NCBI GenBank assembly: GCA_949296605.1 | Contig: CASFPB010000042.1 | Location: 24,001 to 63,492 of the forward strand | Direction: 5' to 3' | Length of the DNA stretch: 39,492 nucleotides | From: an uncultured bacterium | GTDB taxonomy: Bacteria > Bacillota_I > Bacilli_A > RF39 > UBA660 | Notes under the pieces: generated by a model | Databases searched by the model: none | Told to the model about the DNA's origin: nothing | The model's input: only the letters and a program-made list of their open reading frames with translations | In this document: positions 1 through 9,195 of the stretch, in pieces | Numbering within the stretch: the first letter of the stretch is position 1 | Layout: each line of letters starts with the position of its first letter | Program-made: the position numbers and the translations under genes

Positions 1-162
1 AGATCATTCTCTCGAATAAGACATTAGTTCTTATGATTTTGTTCTTTGAAAAACTAGATAATGCAAATTGAGTAGTCATTTTCTGTCCAGAAAATGACAT
101 TAAGATCTCAACTCATCAAATTAGGAATATTGGTGAATAATACGTAAGTGATTGTTTAACGA
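1..162 (+). other. 16S-23S internal transcribed spacer (3' part)
   Basis: Spacer preceding 23S with no tRNA gene in it. Bases 40-49 (TGTTCTTTGA) match the boxA-type antitermination element usual in Bacillota rRNA spacers. Bases 57-66 (GATAATGCAA) are an exact reverse complement of 3109-3118 downstream of 23S (TTGCATTATC), with CT/AG pairing continuing past one bulged A. This is the expected pre-23S processing stalk for RNase III or Mini-III cleavage. The 16S gene lies outside the window. Confidence 0.8.
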
Positions 163-3086
<2,924 letters not shown>

Positions 3087-3108
3087 TAATATATTACTAA
3101 TTGATGTG

Positions 3109-3118
3109 TTGCATTATC
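3109..3118 (+). other. 3' arm of pre-23S processing stalk
   Basis: TTGCATTATC is exactly complementary to GATAATGCAA at 57-66, so the two flanks of the 23S gene can form a 10-bp stem. This is the usual substrate for double-strand-specific rRNA processing. Seen directly; the role is inferred. Confidence 0.75.
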
Positions 3119-3145
3119 AGGTTTTTTAAAGGACAAAATCCTTTA

Positions 3146-3249
3146 TTGGTAACGATAGCTTAGGTGGTACACCTCTTCCCATCCCGAACAGAGAAGTTAA
3201 GACCTAATACGCCGAAGATAGTGTAATGCGAAAATAGGTAGTTGCCAAT
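3146..3249 (+). rRNA. rrf: 5S ribosomal RNA (unusually short)
   Basis: Terminal arms TTGGTAAC and GTTGCCAA pair over 8 bp. The inside carries the conserved CCATCCCGAACAGAGAAGTTAAG and CGCCGA blocks of bacterial 5S. The molecule is about 104 nt against about 116 nt in Bacillus. The missing bases are in the helix IV/V arm (3220-3240, GTGTAATGCGAAAATAGG). Short 5S of this kind is known from Mollicutes. A run of nine T follows the 3' arm (3249-3257) and probably terminates the operon. Confidence 0.93.
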
Positions 3250-3305
3250 TTTTTTTTGCATTAAAATGTCTAAATAAACAAATCGTAAAATAATATTCTT
3301 ATATC

Positions 3306-3334
3306 TTGTATAAGTTTTTTTTTTAATTTATAAT
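3306..3334 (+). promoter_or_regulatory. tsaE promoter
   Basis: TTGTAT (3306-3311), 17-bp spacer, perfect TATAAT (3329-3334). The expected transcription start (about 3341) coincides with the Shine-Dalgarno AGGTGA at 3341-3346, giving a leader of about 13 nt. An upstream start codon at 3333 would lie inside the -10 box and is excluded. Confidence 0.8.
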
Positions 3335-3353
3335 GATAACAGGTGATAAATAT

Positions 3354-3806
3354 ATGGAATTTAAATATACATCAAGGTCAGTAGAAGACACATTAACAAT
3401 AGCACAAAACATTGAAAGTGAAAAATTTCCAAATATGATTATTTGCTTAGAAGGAGAACTGGGAAGCGGAAAAACTGTTTTTACAAAAGGATTTGCATCT
3501 GCACTAGGAATTAAAGATACAATTACCAGTCCAACTTACAATATAATAAAAGAATATTTGAGTGGTGAAATGCCATTATATCACATGGATGTTTATCGTT
3601 TGGAAGAAACAGAGGATGACATTGGTATTAATGATTATTTTAATAAAAATGGTGTAACTATTATAGAATGGGCAGATATAATAAAAGATATTCTTCCATC
3701 AGAAAGGCTTGTTATTAAATTTAAAGTTATAGATGAGGATACACGTGTTTTAGTATTTATTCCCTATGGAGAAAAATACGAAGAATTATGTAGTGCAGTA
3801 TTATAA
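3354..3806 (+). CDS. tsaE: tRNA t6A biosynthesis ATPase TsaE
   Basis: 150 aa. TsaE is the ATPase that cycles the TsaB-TsaD complex, which transfers threonylcarbamoyl to A37 of ANN-decoding tRNAs. Visible motifs: P-loop GELGSGKT (residues 34-41), SPTYNI (59-64), the HMDVYRL block (77-83) and EWAD (105-108), all diagnostic of the family. Length is normal. ATG 3354 is chosen because AGGTGA lies 7 nt upstream and because the promoter overlaps the earlier in-frame codons. First gene of tsaE-tsaB-rimI-tsaD; its stop TAA shares a base with the tsaB ATG, so translation is coupled. Confidence 0.95.
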   Translation: MEFKYTSRSVEDTLTIAQNIESEKFPNMIICLEGELGSGKTVFTKGFASALGIKDTITSPTYNIIKEYLSGEMPLYHMDVYRLEETEDDIGINDYFNKNGVTIIEWADIIKDILPSERLVIKFKVIDEDTRVLVFIPYGEKYEELCSAVL

Positions 3807-4366
3807 TGAATACGTTATTTATAGATACACATTATTTAGATATAATAATTATTTTATTAAAAAATGGAAAAGTTGTTGATAAAAAAGAAGTTATTAACAA
3901 AAAAAATAATAGCGAGTTTATAATGCCAACAATTATTAAAGTAATTGATGGAGTAAAAATAGACGAAATTATTATAGTAAATGGTCCAGGGTCATTCACT
4001 GGCGTTCGATTAGGTGTTACAATCGCCAAATCACTAGCTTATTTATTAAAAATACCAATAAAAACTATTACAACATTAGAGGTAATGGCAATTTCTAATA
4101 AATCATATAAAGTTGCATTTAGTGATAACAATGGTTACTATTTAGGAGAATTTGACAGCGATTTTAACAAGATTAAAGAATATAAATATGTAAATAATGA
4201 AGAGTTTTATAATAATTATAGAGATTACAATACAAATTATTATATAAATGCTGAAGAAATTTACAAATTTTTAAATAAACGTAAACCTACTAATCCTCAT
4301 ATTGTAAATCCAATATATATTAAAAAAATAGGTGTTGAAATTGATAAGACAAGCGAAAATAAATGA
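3806..4366 (+). CDS. tsaB: tRNA t6A biosynthesis protein TsaB
   Basis: 186 aa, a non-catalytic ASKHA-fold partner of TsaD. The signature NGPGSFTGVRLG is at residues 59-70, followed by the helix VTIAKSLAYLL. At 186 aa it is shorter than typical TsaB (about 220-230 aa); the C-terminal half is reduced and AT-biased but still ends with a NPIYIKK-like stretch common in the family. Its start overlaps the tsaE stop by one base and its 3' end overlaps rimI by 26 bases, so the four genes form one tightly packed transcription unit. Confidence 0.92.
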   Translation: MNTLFIDTHYLDIIIILLKNGKVVDKKEVINKKNNSEFIMPTIIKVIDGVKIDEIIIVNGPGSFTGVRLGVTIAKSLAYLLKIPIKTITTLEVMAISNKSYKVAFSDNNGYYLGEFDSDFNKIKEYKYVNNEEFYNNYRDYNTNYYINAEEIYKFLNKRKPTNPHIVNPIYIKKIGVEIDKTSENK

Positions 4367-4760
4367 TTTAATATATATTAATAATCTTGGTTCTAAGCTT
4401 CATAAAAATTTTGAAAAAACATACCATATGGAAACAGAAATCAATAATATAAATTCGATCGTTTTAGTAAATGAAGAAGAAAAAAAAATTAATGCTTACT
4501 TATATGCAGTAAAAACAATTGATAATATTGACATATTAAGTATATTTGTTGAAGAGAAATATCGAAAAAAAAATATTGGCTCTAATTTATTAAAAGAACT
4601 AATAAATAACAATCGTTACCTTAAACAATCAATTATGTTAGAGGTATCAACAAATAACACACCAGCTATTAATTTATATAAAAAGATGGGATTTCAAATA
4701 ATAAATATTAGAAAAAAATATTATGAAAACGGGGATGCCTATGTTATGAAATGGGGGTAA
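4341..4760 (+). CDS. rimI: RimI-type N-alpha-acetyltransferase (GNAT)
   Basis: 139 aa GNAT-fold protein. The acetyl-CoA loop region reads VEEKYRKKNIGSNLL (a degenerate RxxGxG/A), followed by EVSTNNTPAINLYKKMGF, the hallmark of RimI/ArdI acetyltransferases, which modify the ribosomal protein S18 N-terminus in E. coli. TTG at 4341 is preferred: AGGTG (4330-4334) sits 6 nt before it, and it gives the usual IRQAKINDL beginning. GTG 4332 would lie inside that Shine-Dalgarno. Overlaps tsaB by 26 nt. RimI is often encoded between tsaB and tsaD, which supports the call. Confidence 0.88.
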   Translation: MIRQAKINDLIYINNLGSKLHKNFEKTYHMETEINNINSIVLVNEEEKKINAYLYAVKTIDNIDILSIFVEEKYRKKNIGSNLLKELINNNRYLKQSIMLEVSTNNTPAINLYKKMGFQIINIRKKYYENGDAYVMKWG

Positions 4761-4764
4761 TAAT

Positions 4765-5769
4765 ATGAAAGATATATATATATTAGCAATTGAAACCTCG
4801 TGTGATGAAACAAGTATAGCTATTGTAAAAAATGGTAAAGACGTAGAAGCATTAACAATATCTACTCAAATGCAAACACATGCTAAATATGGAGGAGTAG
4901 TCCCAGAAATTGCATCAAGAATGCACACTGAAAATATAACTATTGTTTTAGAAGAAACTTTAAAAAAAACTAATTTAAAAATTAGCGATATGGATGCAAT
5001 AGCTGTAACATATAAGCCAGGATTATTAGGATCACTACTAGTAGGTATTGAATTTGCCAAAGTATTAGCATTTATTTATAAAAAACCGTTAATAAAAGTA
5101 AATCATTTAATTGGACATATATATGCTAATGCTATTAATAATGATTTAAAATTTCCATTGCTTGCCTTAGTTGTAAGCGGGGGACATACGGAGTTAGTTA
5201 TAATGAAAGACGATTATAACTTTGAGTTGTTGGGTGCTACAAAAGATGATGCAATAGGTGAAGCATATGATAAGGTAGCTAGAATATTAGATATACCATA
5301 TCCTGGTGGCCCTGGAATTGAAAAATTAGCACTAGAAGGTAATCCAACATATAATTTACCAATACCAGTGATGGATGAAACATATGATTTTAGTTATAGT
5401 GGTTTAAAAAGTTACATTATTAATTTAGTTCATAACGAAAAACAAAGAGGCAAAGATATTAATAGAAAGAATTTAGCTGCAAGTTTTCAAAAAGTAGCAA
5501 TTGAGGAATTAACAAGAAAAGTAAATTTAGCATTAAAAAATACAAAAATAAAAAATTTAATAGTTGCTGGTGGAGTATCAGCTAATAAATATTTAAGACA
5601 AAAATTAAAAGAAATTGCAGAAATTAATAATGCCAATTTATATATTCCAGATTTTCTATATTGTACAGATAATGCTGCAATGATCGGAGCAGCAGCATAC
5701 CCACTATTTTTAAATAAAGAATTTGCAGATTTTTCATTAAATGCTGAATCACAAGCAAACGTTTGCTAA
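4765..5769 (+). CDS. tsaD: tRNA N6-threonylcarbamoyladenosine transferase TsaD
   Basis: 334 aa, the normal length. Catalytic subunit that transfers threonylcarbamoyl from TC-AMP to A37. Visible: AIETSCDETS (8-17), the metal-binding NHLIGHIYA with His114 and His118, VVSGGHTEL (136-144), DFSYSGLK, VAGGVSANKYLR, and a C-terminal DNAAMIGAA that supplies the third ligand Asp. A GGGGGT Shine-Dalgarno lies 5-9 nt upstream. Last gene of the t6A block; its stop lies inside the palindrome AGCAAACGTTTGCT (5754-5767), and the ssrA promoter begins 4 nt after the stop. Confidence 0.96.
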   Translation: MKDIYILAIETSCDETSIAIVKNGKDVEALTISTQMQTHAKYGGVVPEIASRMHTENITIVLEETLKKTNLKISDMDAIAVTYKPGLLGSLLVGIEFAKVLAFIYKKPLIKVNHLIGHIYANAINNDLKFPLLALVVSGGHTELVIMKDDYNFELLGATKDDAIGEAYDKVARILDIPYPGGPGIEKLALEGNPTYNLPIPVMDETYDFSYSGLKSYIINLVHNEKQRGKDINRKNLAASFQKVAIEELTRKVNLALKNTKIKNLIVAGGVSANKYLRQKLKEIAEINNANLYIPDFLYCTDNAAMIGAAAYPLFLNKEFADFSLNAESQANVC

Positions 5770-5795
5770 ACGGTGGACTTTTTGCTTTTTTTTTT
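5754..5795 (+). terminator. possible terminator overlapping the tsaD stop
   Basis: AGCAAAC/GTTTGCT (5754-5767) is a perfect 14-bp palindrome with no immediate T tract. A second TTTGCT at 5781-5786 could instead pair with AGCAAA at 5754 and is followed by T9. The two pairings are mutually exclusive, so which one terminates tsaD is unclear. The ssrA promoter lies within the same stretch. Confidence 0.4.
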
Positions 5796-5802
5796 ATATA
5801 AT
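5774..5802 (+). promoter_or_regulatory. ssrA promoter
   Basis: TGGACT (5774-5779, 4/6 match to -35), 17-bp spacer, TATAAT (5797-5802). The mature tmRNA 5' end at 5811 is 8 nt past the -10, so the transcript probably starts at or next to the mature end. Confidence 0.7.
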
Positions 5803-5810
5803 ATAAATAC

Positions 5811-6167
5811 GGGGTAGCACATGGTTTCGACATATGTTACTAGATATGATTGCAAGTGGTCGGCATACCTTAAGTGCAAAATTAAAATTAAATGACGAAA
5901 CTAATTACAGTTTCGCTCCTGCTTTTGCCTAATAGTAGGTTAAGGGAGCACTTCTACTTAATTTCTCTTATAGGTTAAGATAGGGGTTTATAAATATAAG
6001 ATATAATATATTATTTGTTTAGGATAATATATTGAATATTACTAAACTTACTAATTATTAGGTTAGTGTAGAGCCATATAATTAGGAAATATAAAATCTA
6101 CCTAAACTTGTAGATATTGTATAATAGAGCATATTGGACAGGAGTTCAATTCTCCTCTACTCCACCA
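5811..6167 (+). ncRNA. ssrA: transfer-messenger RNA (tmRNA)
   Basis: 357 nt, one piece. The 5' GGGGTAG pairs with CTACTCC before the encoded ACCA 3' end. TTTCGACA near 5825 is the conserved 5' element. T arm AGGAG-TTCAATT-CTCCT is at 6140-6156. The tag frame reads from GCA 5876 to TAA-TAG at 5930-5935: AKLKLNDETNYSFAPAFA. The hairpin CGAAAC/GTTTCG (5896-5915) sits inside the tag frame as helix 5 normally does. The tag ends in AFA rather than the ALAA usual in Bacillota; Mycoplasma tags also end FAFA. The RNA rescues stalled ribosomes with SmpB and marks the product for proteolysis. Confidence 0.95.
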
Positions 6168-6180
6168 TAGTGAATTTAAT

Positions 6181-6203
6181 CGAACTAGAAATAGTTTGTT
6201 TTT
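6181..6203 (+). terminator. ssrA intrinsic terminator
   Basis: CGAACTA-gaaa-TAGTTTG followed by a T run, 13 nt after the tmRNA end. A near-copy of this hairpin recurs at 8148-8172. Confidence 0.75.
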
Positions 6204-6308
6204 ATATGTTTTAAGTGTACAAAAGTATTTTAACCGAAGAAAGAAGAAATATAAATTGTTATAATTTATTATATTTAATATATTTAAATTATATATTATT
6301 TGTAAATA

Positions 6309-6328
6309 ATCAAATGACAATCAAATAA
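6309..6328. repeat. ATCAAATRA tandem pair, downstream distal
   Basis: ATCAAATGA at 6309 and ATCAAATAA at 6320, start to start exactly 11 bp. One of three such pairs around the regulator gene at 6398-7876 (others at 6376 and 7890), with a further single copy at 7967. Confidence 0.7.
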
Positions 6329-6358
6329 AAAACACTATATATTTAAAGTGTTTTTTTT
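6327..6358. terminator. bidirectional terminator
   Basis: AAAAAACACT (6327-6336) pairs with AGTGTTTTTT (6347-6356) around a 10-nt loop, with A and T tracts on both sides. It lies downstream of the minus-strand regulator gene and can also stop read-through from ssrA. Confidence 0.7.
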
Positions 6359-6375
6359 ATATGTTTATATATGTA

Positions 6376-6395
6376 ATCAAATAATCATCAAATGA
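6376..6395. repeat. ATCAAATRA tandem pair, just after the regulator stop
   Basis: ATCAAATAA at 6376 and ATCAAATGA at 6387, again 11 bp apart, immediately beyond the stop codon of the minus-strand gene ending at 6398. Starts 67 bp from the pair at 6309. Confidence 0.7.
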
Positions 6396-6397
6396 AA

Positions 6398-7876
6398 CTA
6401 AGCCCAATATGGTAAATAACTCTTATATCTTCTAGATTCAGAGTTTGGTTGATATTCCTTTATTAATCCAGATAATATTGCATCGCTTAAAATTCTAGAA
6501 GCAATTGCTGCGTTTTTCTTTTCAATATTAAATCGTGCTCTCAAACTTTCATTAGTCATTTTTTCACCAGAAACATATTGCAAGCAAGCGTGTTGATAAC
6601 ATGCTCTTAATTTATCATCACGGTCCATTTCGTTCAATTTTTTGTAAGAATATATAATAACTTTAGTTCCGTTATCATATTCTAAAAAGTTGGGAGCTGG
6701 TAATTGAAATATTTCTATTGATTTAATTACTTTATCTATCCCACTGCCTTTTTCTTCGCAAATTTTAAATCTTCTCATGATGCTTGCTAATTTTTCGTTT
6801 CTCGATATAGGATTGTGATCTATAAGTCTATCAATACTTATCAAAGGTGTTCCTGGATTAGATATCTCTATTCTATTAGAGAAAAGTTCAATTAATATAC
6901 TTGTACCACCAATTGTAAAATCTTGATGAATCATTGCATTAGCAATTAACTCTCTAAGTGAAATTTCTGGATACATTTTCACCTGAGTTCGTAGTGCTAA
7001 ACCAATATGCTCATTTTGAGGAGTTAAAAGATCTAAATTTTTTAATATTTCCTCAAAGCATATTGCATACCCATTATCATAGTTGATTTCTCTTATAGTC
7101 TCTAACTTATCTTTATTTTTATACTGAATCAATCTAATCGACTTCCTAGTAATAGATTTAAACTGGTGTATATTTCTAGCAAACAATATTGCTCCTAAAT
7201 TGGTAATTGCTAATTTACCATATAGTTCTTTAAGGAAACCTTCTTCTTTAAAATCTTCTAGGACTTTTTCTTTATTTTCTGGCAAAGGTAATTTTAGCAT
7301 TTTGTAATATGTACTTATATCAAGTAATTCAAAAATATCTTGTATTTCTAATTTAGATAAAGCAACTTCTTCTTCAAATGATGTTTTATTTAACATATCC
7401 CATAATTTTTTTTCTTTTTCTTTGTAATCACATAATTTTCTTTTCTGTTGTCCAATTCTAATATAGGCAATATTATCAAATTCAATAGGATAAAGTTTGG
7501 CTTTATCAATTTCAATTATCAAAACTCTTTTTGTATTATAGCGAATTTCATAAGGAGTAAAATCAAGTTGAGGTTTTAATTTTCTATATAACCAATTATA
7601 TAATGGCTCATTTCCTTTTTTGGAATTATTGAAATCAAAATCAGTTCCTAATACTTCTTTACTTTTGTCATCAATACCATATATTAGATATGCATGTTCT
7701 TTATTGCATAATGCCGCTGAATTTGCCAATGCAGAAATGTATTCACCAATCATTGAAGGATTATCATTATTAACTTTAAATTCAATCCATTCATTTTCTG
7801 TATTTAATTTTAATAGAGATTTTAATAAATTAATTAATTCTTCTTCTGAAACTTTATATTCTTCTACCGCATACAT
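6398..7876 (-). CDS. AlbA_2/HATPase-type transcriptional regulator (RecG-like ATP-binding protein)
   Basis: 492 aa. The N-terminal 20-145 region (TENEWIEFK, ALANSAAL, YLIYGIDD, PYEIRYNTKRVLIIEIDKA, YIRIGQQKRKL) is a Schlafen-type AlbA_2 domain. Around 300-410, SLRELIANAMIHQDFT and IEISNPGTP with EEKGSGIDKV match the HATPase_c_4 domain that usually follows it. The C-terminus looks like a winged helix. Such proteins are annotated as putative regulators; some occur in mobile or defence loci. ATG 7876 is chosen: AGGA is 9 nt upstream, while the earlier TTG would start within that site. Monocistronic, opposite in strand to its neighbours, and flanked on both sides by 11-bp-spaced repeats. An accessory insertion beside ssrA is likely. 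Confidence 0.82.
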   Translation of the reverse strand: MYAVEEYKVSEEELINLLKSLLKLNTENEWIEFKVNNDNPSMIGEYISALANSAALCNKEHAYLIYGIDDKSKEVLGTDFDFNNSKKGNEPLYNWLYRKLKPQLDFTPYEIRYNTKRVLIIEIDKAKLYPIEFDNIAYIRIGQQKRKLCDYKEKEKKLWDMLNKTSFEEEVALSKLEIQDIFELLDISTYYKMLKLPLPENKEKVLEDFKEEGFLKELYGKLAITNLGAILFARNIHQFKSITRKSIRLIQYKNKDKLETIREINYDNGYAICFEEILKNLDLLTPQNEHIGLALRTQVKMYPEISLRELIANAMIHQDFTIGGTSILIELFSNRIEISNPGTPLISIDRLIDHNPISRNEKLASIMRRFKICEEKGSGIDKVIKSIEIFQLPAPNFLEYDNGTKVIIYSYKKLNEMDRDDKLRACYQHACLQYVSGEKMTNESLRARFNIEKKNAAIASRILSDAILSGLIKEYQPNSESRRYKSYLPYWA

Positions 7877-7889
7877 AAAAACACATCCT

Positions 7890-7909
7890 ATCAAATAACC
7901 ATCAAATAA
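7890..7909. repeat. ATCAAATRA tandem pair in the regulator leader
   Basis: ATCAAATAA at 7890 and 7901, 11 bp apart, directly adjoining the Shine-Dalgarno of the minus-strand regulator. In the gene's sense direction the unit reads TTATTTGAT. Position suggests an operator or an RNA-level site for autoregulation. Confidence 0.7.
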
Positions 7910-7966
7910 GAATTCCCTTTATTTATAAGGGTTATATACTTTTTTTGACTTTTTTTAATCTTTCTT

Positions 7967-7975
7967 ATCAAATAA
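7967..7975. repeat. single ATCAAATAA copy upstream of the regulator
   Basis: Exact copy of the 9-mer, 66 bp (6 x 11) from the copy at 7901. A TATAAT on the minus strand (7978-7983 as ATTATA) lies 2 bp beyond it, so the repeat abuts a possible promoter of the regulator gene. Confidence 0.6.
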
Positions 7976-8070
7976 AATTATACTATAAATGATATTAAAA
8001 ATAAATGTATTATCAAGAAATTGTTTATTTTTCCAAGACATTCACTATATTTATGTATTAAGATACTGTT

Positions 8071-8172
8071 AATGGTTGATTCATATATCGATTGCCTTTA
8101 ATAAAGTTGTAGATAACTTTCCCAATGGCACCAGATTGATAGTTGTTCGAACTAGTAATAGTTCGTTTTTTT
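8071..8172 (+). ncRNA. structured RNA A (paralogue of RNA B), terminator-ended
   Basis: A stretch of about 73 nt here aligns without gaps to the one at 8907-8979 at about 80% identity. Helix 1: TATCGATT (8086-8093) with GATTGATA (8134-8141), two wobbles. Helix 2: GCC-T-TT (8094-8099) with AA-T-GGC (8124-8129), one U-U mismatch. Helix 3: AAAGTT/AACTTT closing a GTAGAT loop (8103-8120). The RNA ends in CGAACTA-gtaa-TAGTTCG plus T7 (8148-8172). A weak promoter AAGACA (8035-8040), 18 bp, TAAGAT (8059-8064) predicts a start near 8071. No open frame fits. It is not a family I recognise. Confidence 0.7.
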
Positions 8173-8212
8173 ATGATTTTTAAATTGTGTGGTCGAAAAG
8201 TGTCCGAATACA

Positions 8213-8241
8213 TTGAAAATTTTTCTTATTTTGTATATACT
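8213..8241 (+). promoter_or_regulatory. promoter of orphan gene 8259-8837
   Basis: TTGAAA (8213-8218), 17-bp spacer, TATACT (8236-8241). The predicted start near 8248 is one base before the GGTGAG Shine-Dalgarno at 8249-8254. Confidence 0.75.
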
Positions 8242-8258
8242 AAAAGTTGGTGAGAAAA

Positions 8259-8837
8259 ATGTATAAAGATGATGATTATGAAAATGAAAATGATAGAACG
8301 GATAGTGTGGCAGTAGCATTATCAAACGCACTAAAAGATAATGAGCTGACGGAACATACAACTTCAATTATGAAAAGAATGTGTGATGGAGAGCCAGTTA
8401 ATAAAAATCCATTAACTGAAATTCCCGCTCCTCAAATGGTGCTATATGGTTTTTCAGGACCTTTTAAAAGTGCATATTTTGATACAAAAGAAGAGTTAAA
8501 AGAATATATAAAAACTCATGATACAAGTTTTAGCGGTACATGTGTAATAGAATATCTTGGTAATGTCGCAGGTCGTAGTGATGTAATTAGAACAATTTCT
8601 AAAAATCGTAAACCTATGCTTTTAACTGTTTGTGATCGAGATGGGTATGGAATTTATAATGAAGAAAGAAGTATATATCGTGGAGAATTTGTTTGGGAAT
8701 ATAATAATGGTGATATAAAGGATATGTATTCTGCATTTAGAGATAGAGGCATAGTTTTTGAAGATGATATATATGGTGAATTTGCAGAACAAGATAAAAA
8801 ATTATTACAGATGTGTAGAGGGAAAAAATTTATTTAA
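8259..8837 (+). CDS. hypothetical protein between two paralogous RNAs
   Basis: 192 aa, not recognised. No signal peptide or membrane segment, so probably cytoplasmic. The first 45 residues are acidic and polar (KDDDYENENDRTDS); the middle has FSGPFKSAYFDTKEELKEYIK, GTCVIEYLG and KPMLLTVCDRDGYGIYNEE, and the end is FAEQDKKLLQMCRGKKFI. ATG 8259 follows GGTGAG by 4 nt; an in-frame TTG at 8247 would precede the transcript start. It has its own promoter and a probable terminator at 8858-8890. RNA A ends 87 nt upstream and RNA B starts about 70 nt downstream, both on the same strand. Function cannot be assigned; an RNA-linked module such as a toxin-antitoxin or RNA-chaperone unit is a hypothesis only. 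Confidence 0.75.
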   Translation: MYKDDDYENENDRTDSVAVALSNALKDNELTEHTTSIMKRMCDGEPVNKNPLTEIPAPQMVLYGFSGPFKSAYFDTKEELKEYIKTHDTSFSGTCVIEYLGNVAGRSDVIRTISKNRKPMLLTVCDRDGYGIYNEERSIYRGEFVWEYNNGDIKDMYSAFRDRGIVFEDDIYGEFAEQDKKLLQMCRGKKFI

Positions 8838-8857
8838 TATGGGAAAAAAATAGTTTG

Positions 8858-8890
8858 GTAGCAATTAAAAAGTTACTACTTTTATCTTTT
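8858..8890 (+). terminator. probable terminator of orphan gene
   Basis: GTAG-c-AATT pairs with AGTT-a-CTAC with one C-A mismatch, followed by a T-rich tract. It overlaps the -35 region proposed for RNA B. Confidence 0.4.
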
Positions 8891-8901
8891 CCTGCTAAAA
8901 T
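8873..8901 (+). promoter_or_regulatory. promoter of RNA B
   Basis: Extended -10 TGC-TAAAAT (8893-8901) with a weak -35 TTACTA (8873-8878) at 17 bp. It predicts a start near 8908, at the base that aligns with the predicted start of RNA A (8071). Confidence 0.6.
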
Positions 8902-8907
8902 GTATTT

Positions 8908-9012
8908 AGTGATTGATTCTAATATCAATTTTCGTTGGTAAAGTTGTAGATAACTTCCTCAACGGCACCAAATTGATAGAAAACTCGAACTTTTAAGTAT
9001 CGAGTTTTATTT
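8908..9012 (+). ncRNA. structured RNA B (paralogue of RNA A), terminator-ended
   Basis: Helix 1: TATCAATTT (8923-8931) with AAATTGATA (8970-8978), 9 bp. Helix 2: CGTTG (8933-8937) with CAACG (8960-8964). Helix 3: AAGTT-GTAGAT-AACTT (8941-8956), with the same loop as RNA A. The helix 1 differences from RNA A swap A-U for G-U and keep pairing. The strand GGCACCA between helices 2 and 1 is identical in both copies. It ends in AACTCGA/TCGAGTT (8982-9006) and a T-rich tract, a different terminator from that of RNA A. Not a family I recognise. Confidence 0.7.
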
Positions 9013-9121
9013 AAGAATAAGTTAAAATACTAATTAATAAGGGTAAATAAAGTATATTATTAAAATGTGAATAAGAAAAAATTAAATTAATATGAACATT
9101 GTGTGAAATACATATTTTTTA

Positions 9122-9150
9122 TTGACAAAAAAACATTCAAAAACCATAAT
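9122..9150 (+). promoter_or_regulatory. marR-ABC operon promoter and candidate operator
   Basis: TTGACA (9122-9127), 17 bp, CATAAT (9145-9150). Downstream, ATAGTT (9149-9154) and AACTAT (9178-9183) form an inverted repeat enclosing a shorter AGTTT/AAACT repeat (9167-9180). The position between promoter and start suits a MarR autoregulatory operator. Confidence 0.75.
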
Positions 9151-9195
9151 AGTTCACGTAGAAACAGTTTACAATAAAACTATAAGGTGATTAAC

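Noticed and set aside
6102-6320. Minus-strand frame with SLWWSRGELNSCP
   Set aside because: That peptide is the classic artefact of reading the T arm and 3' end of a tRNA-like structure backwards; here it is the tmRNA 3' end.
8071-9012. Type III toxin-antitoxin (ToxIN-like) reading of the RNA-gene-RNA locus
   Set aside because: The RNAs are single copies rather than tandem short repeats, the gene has its own promoter, and the protein has no ToxN resemblance. Kept only as a hypothesis to test.
8071-9012. RNA A and RNA B as riboswitches for the downstream genes
   Set aside because: Each RNA ends at a strong terminator, and the following genes have their own promoters beyond it (8213-8241 and 9122-9150).
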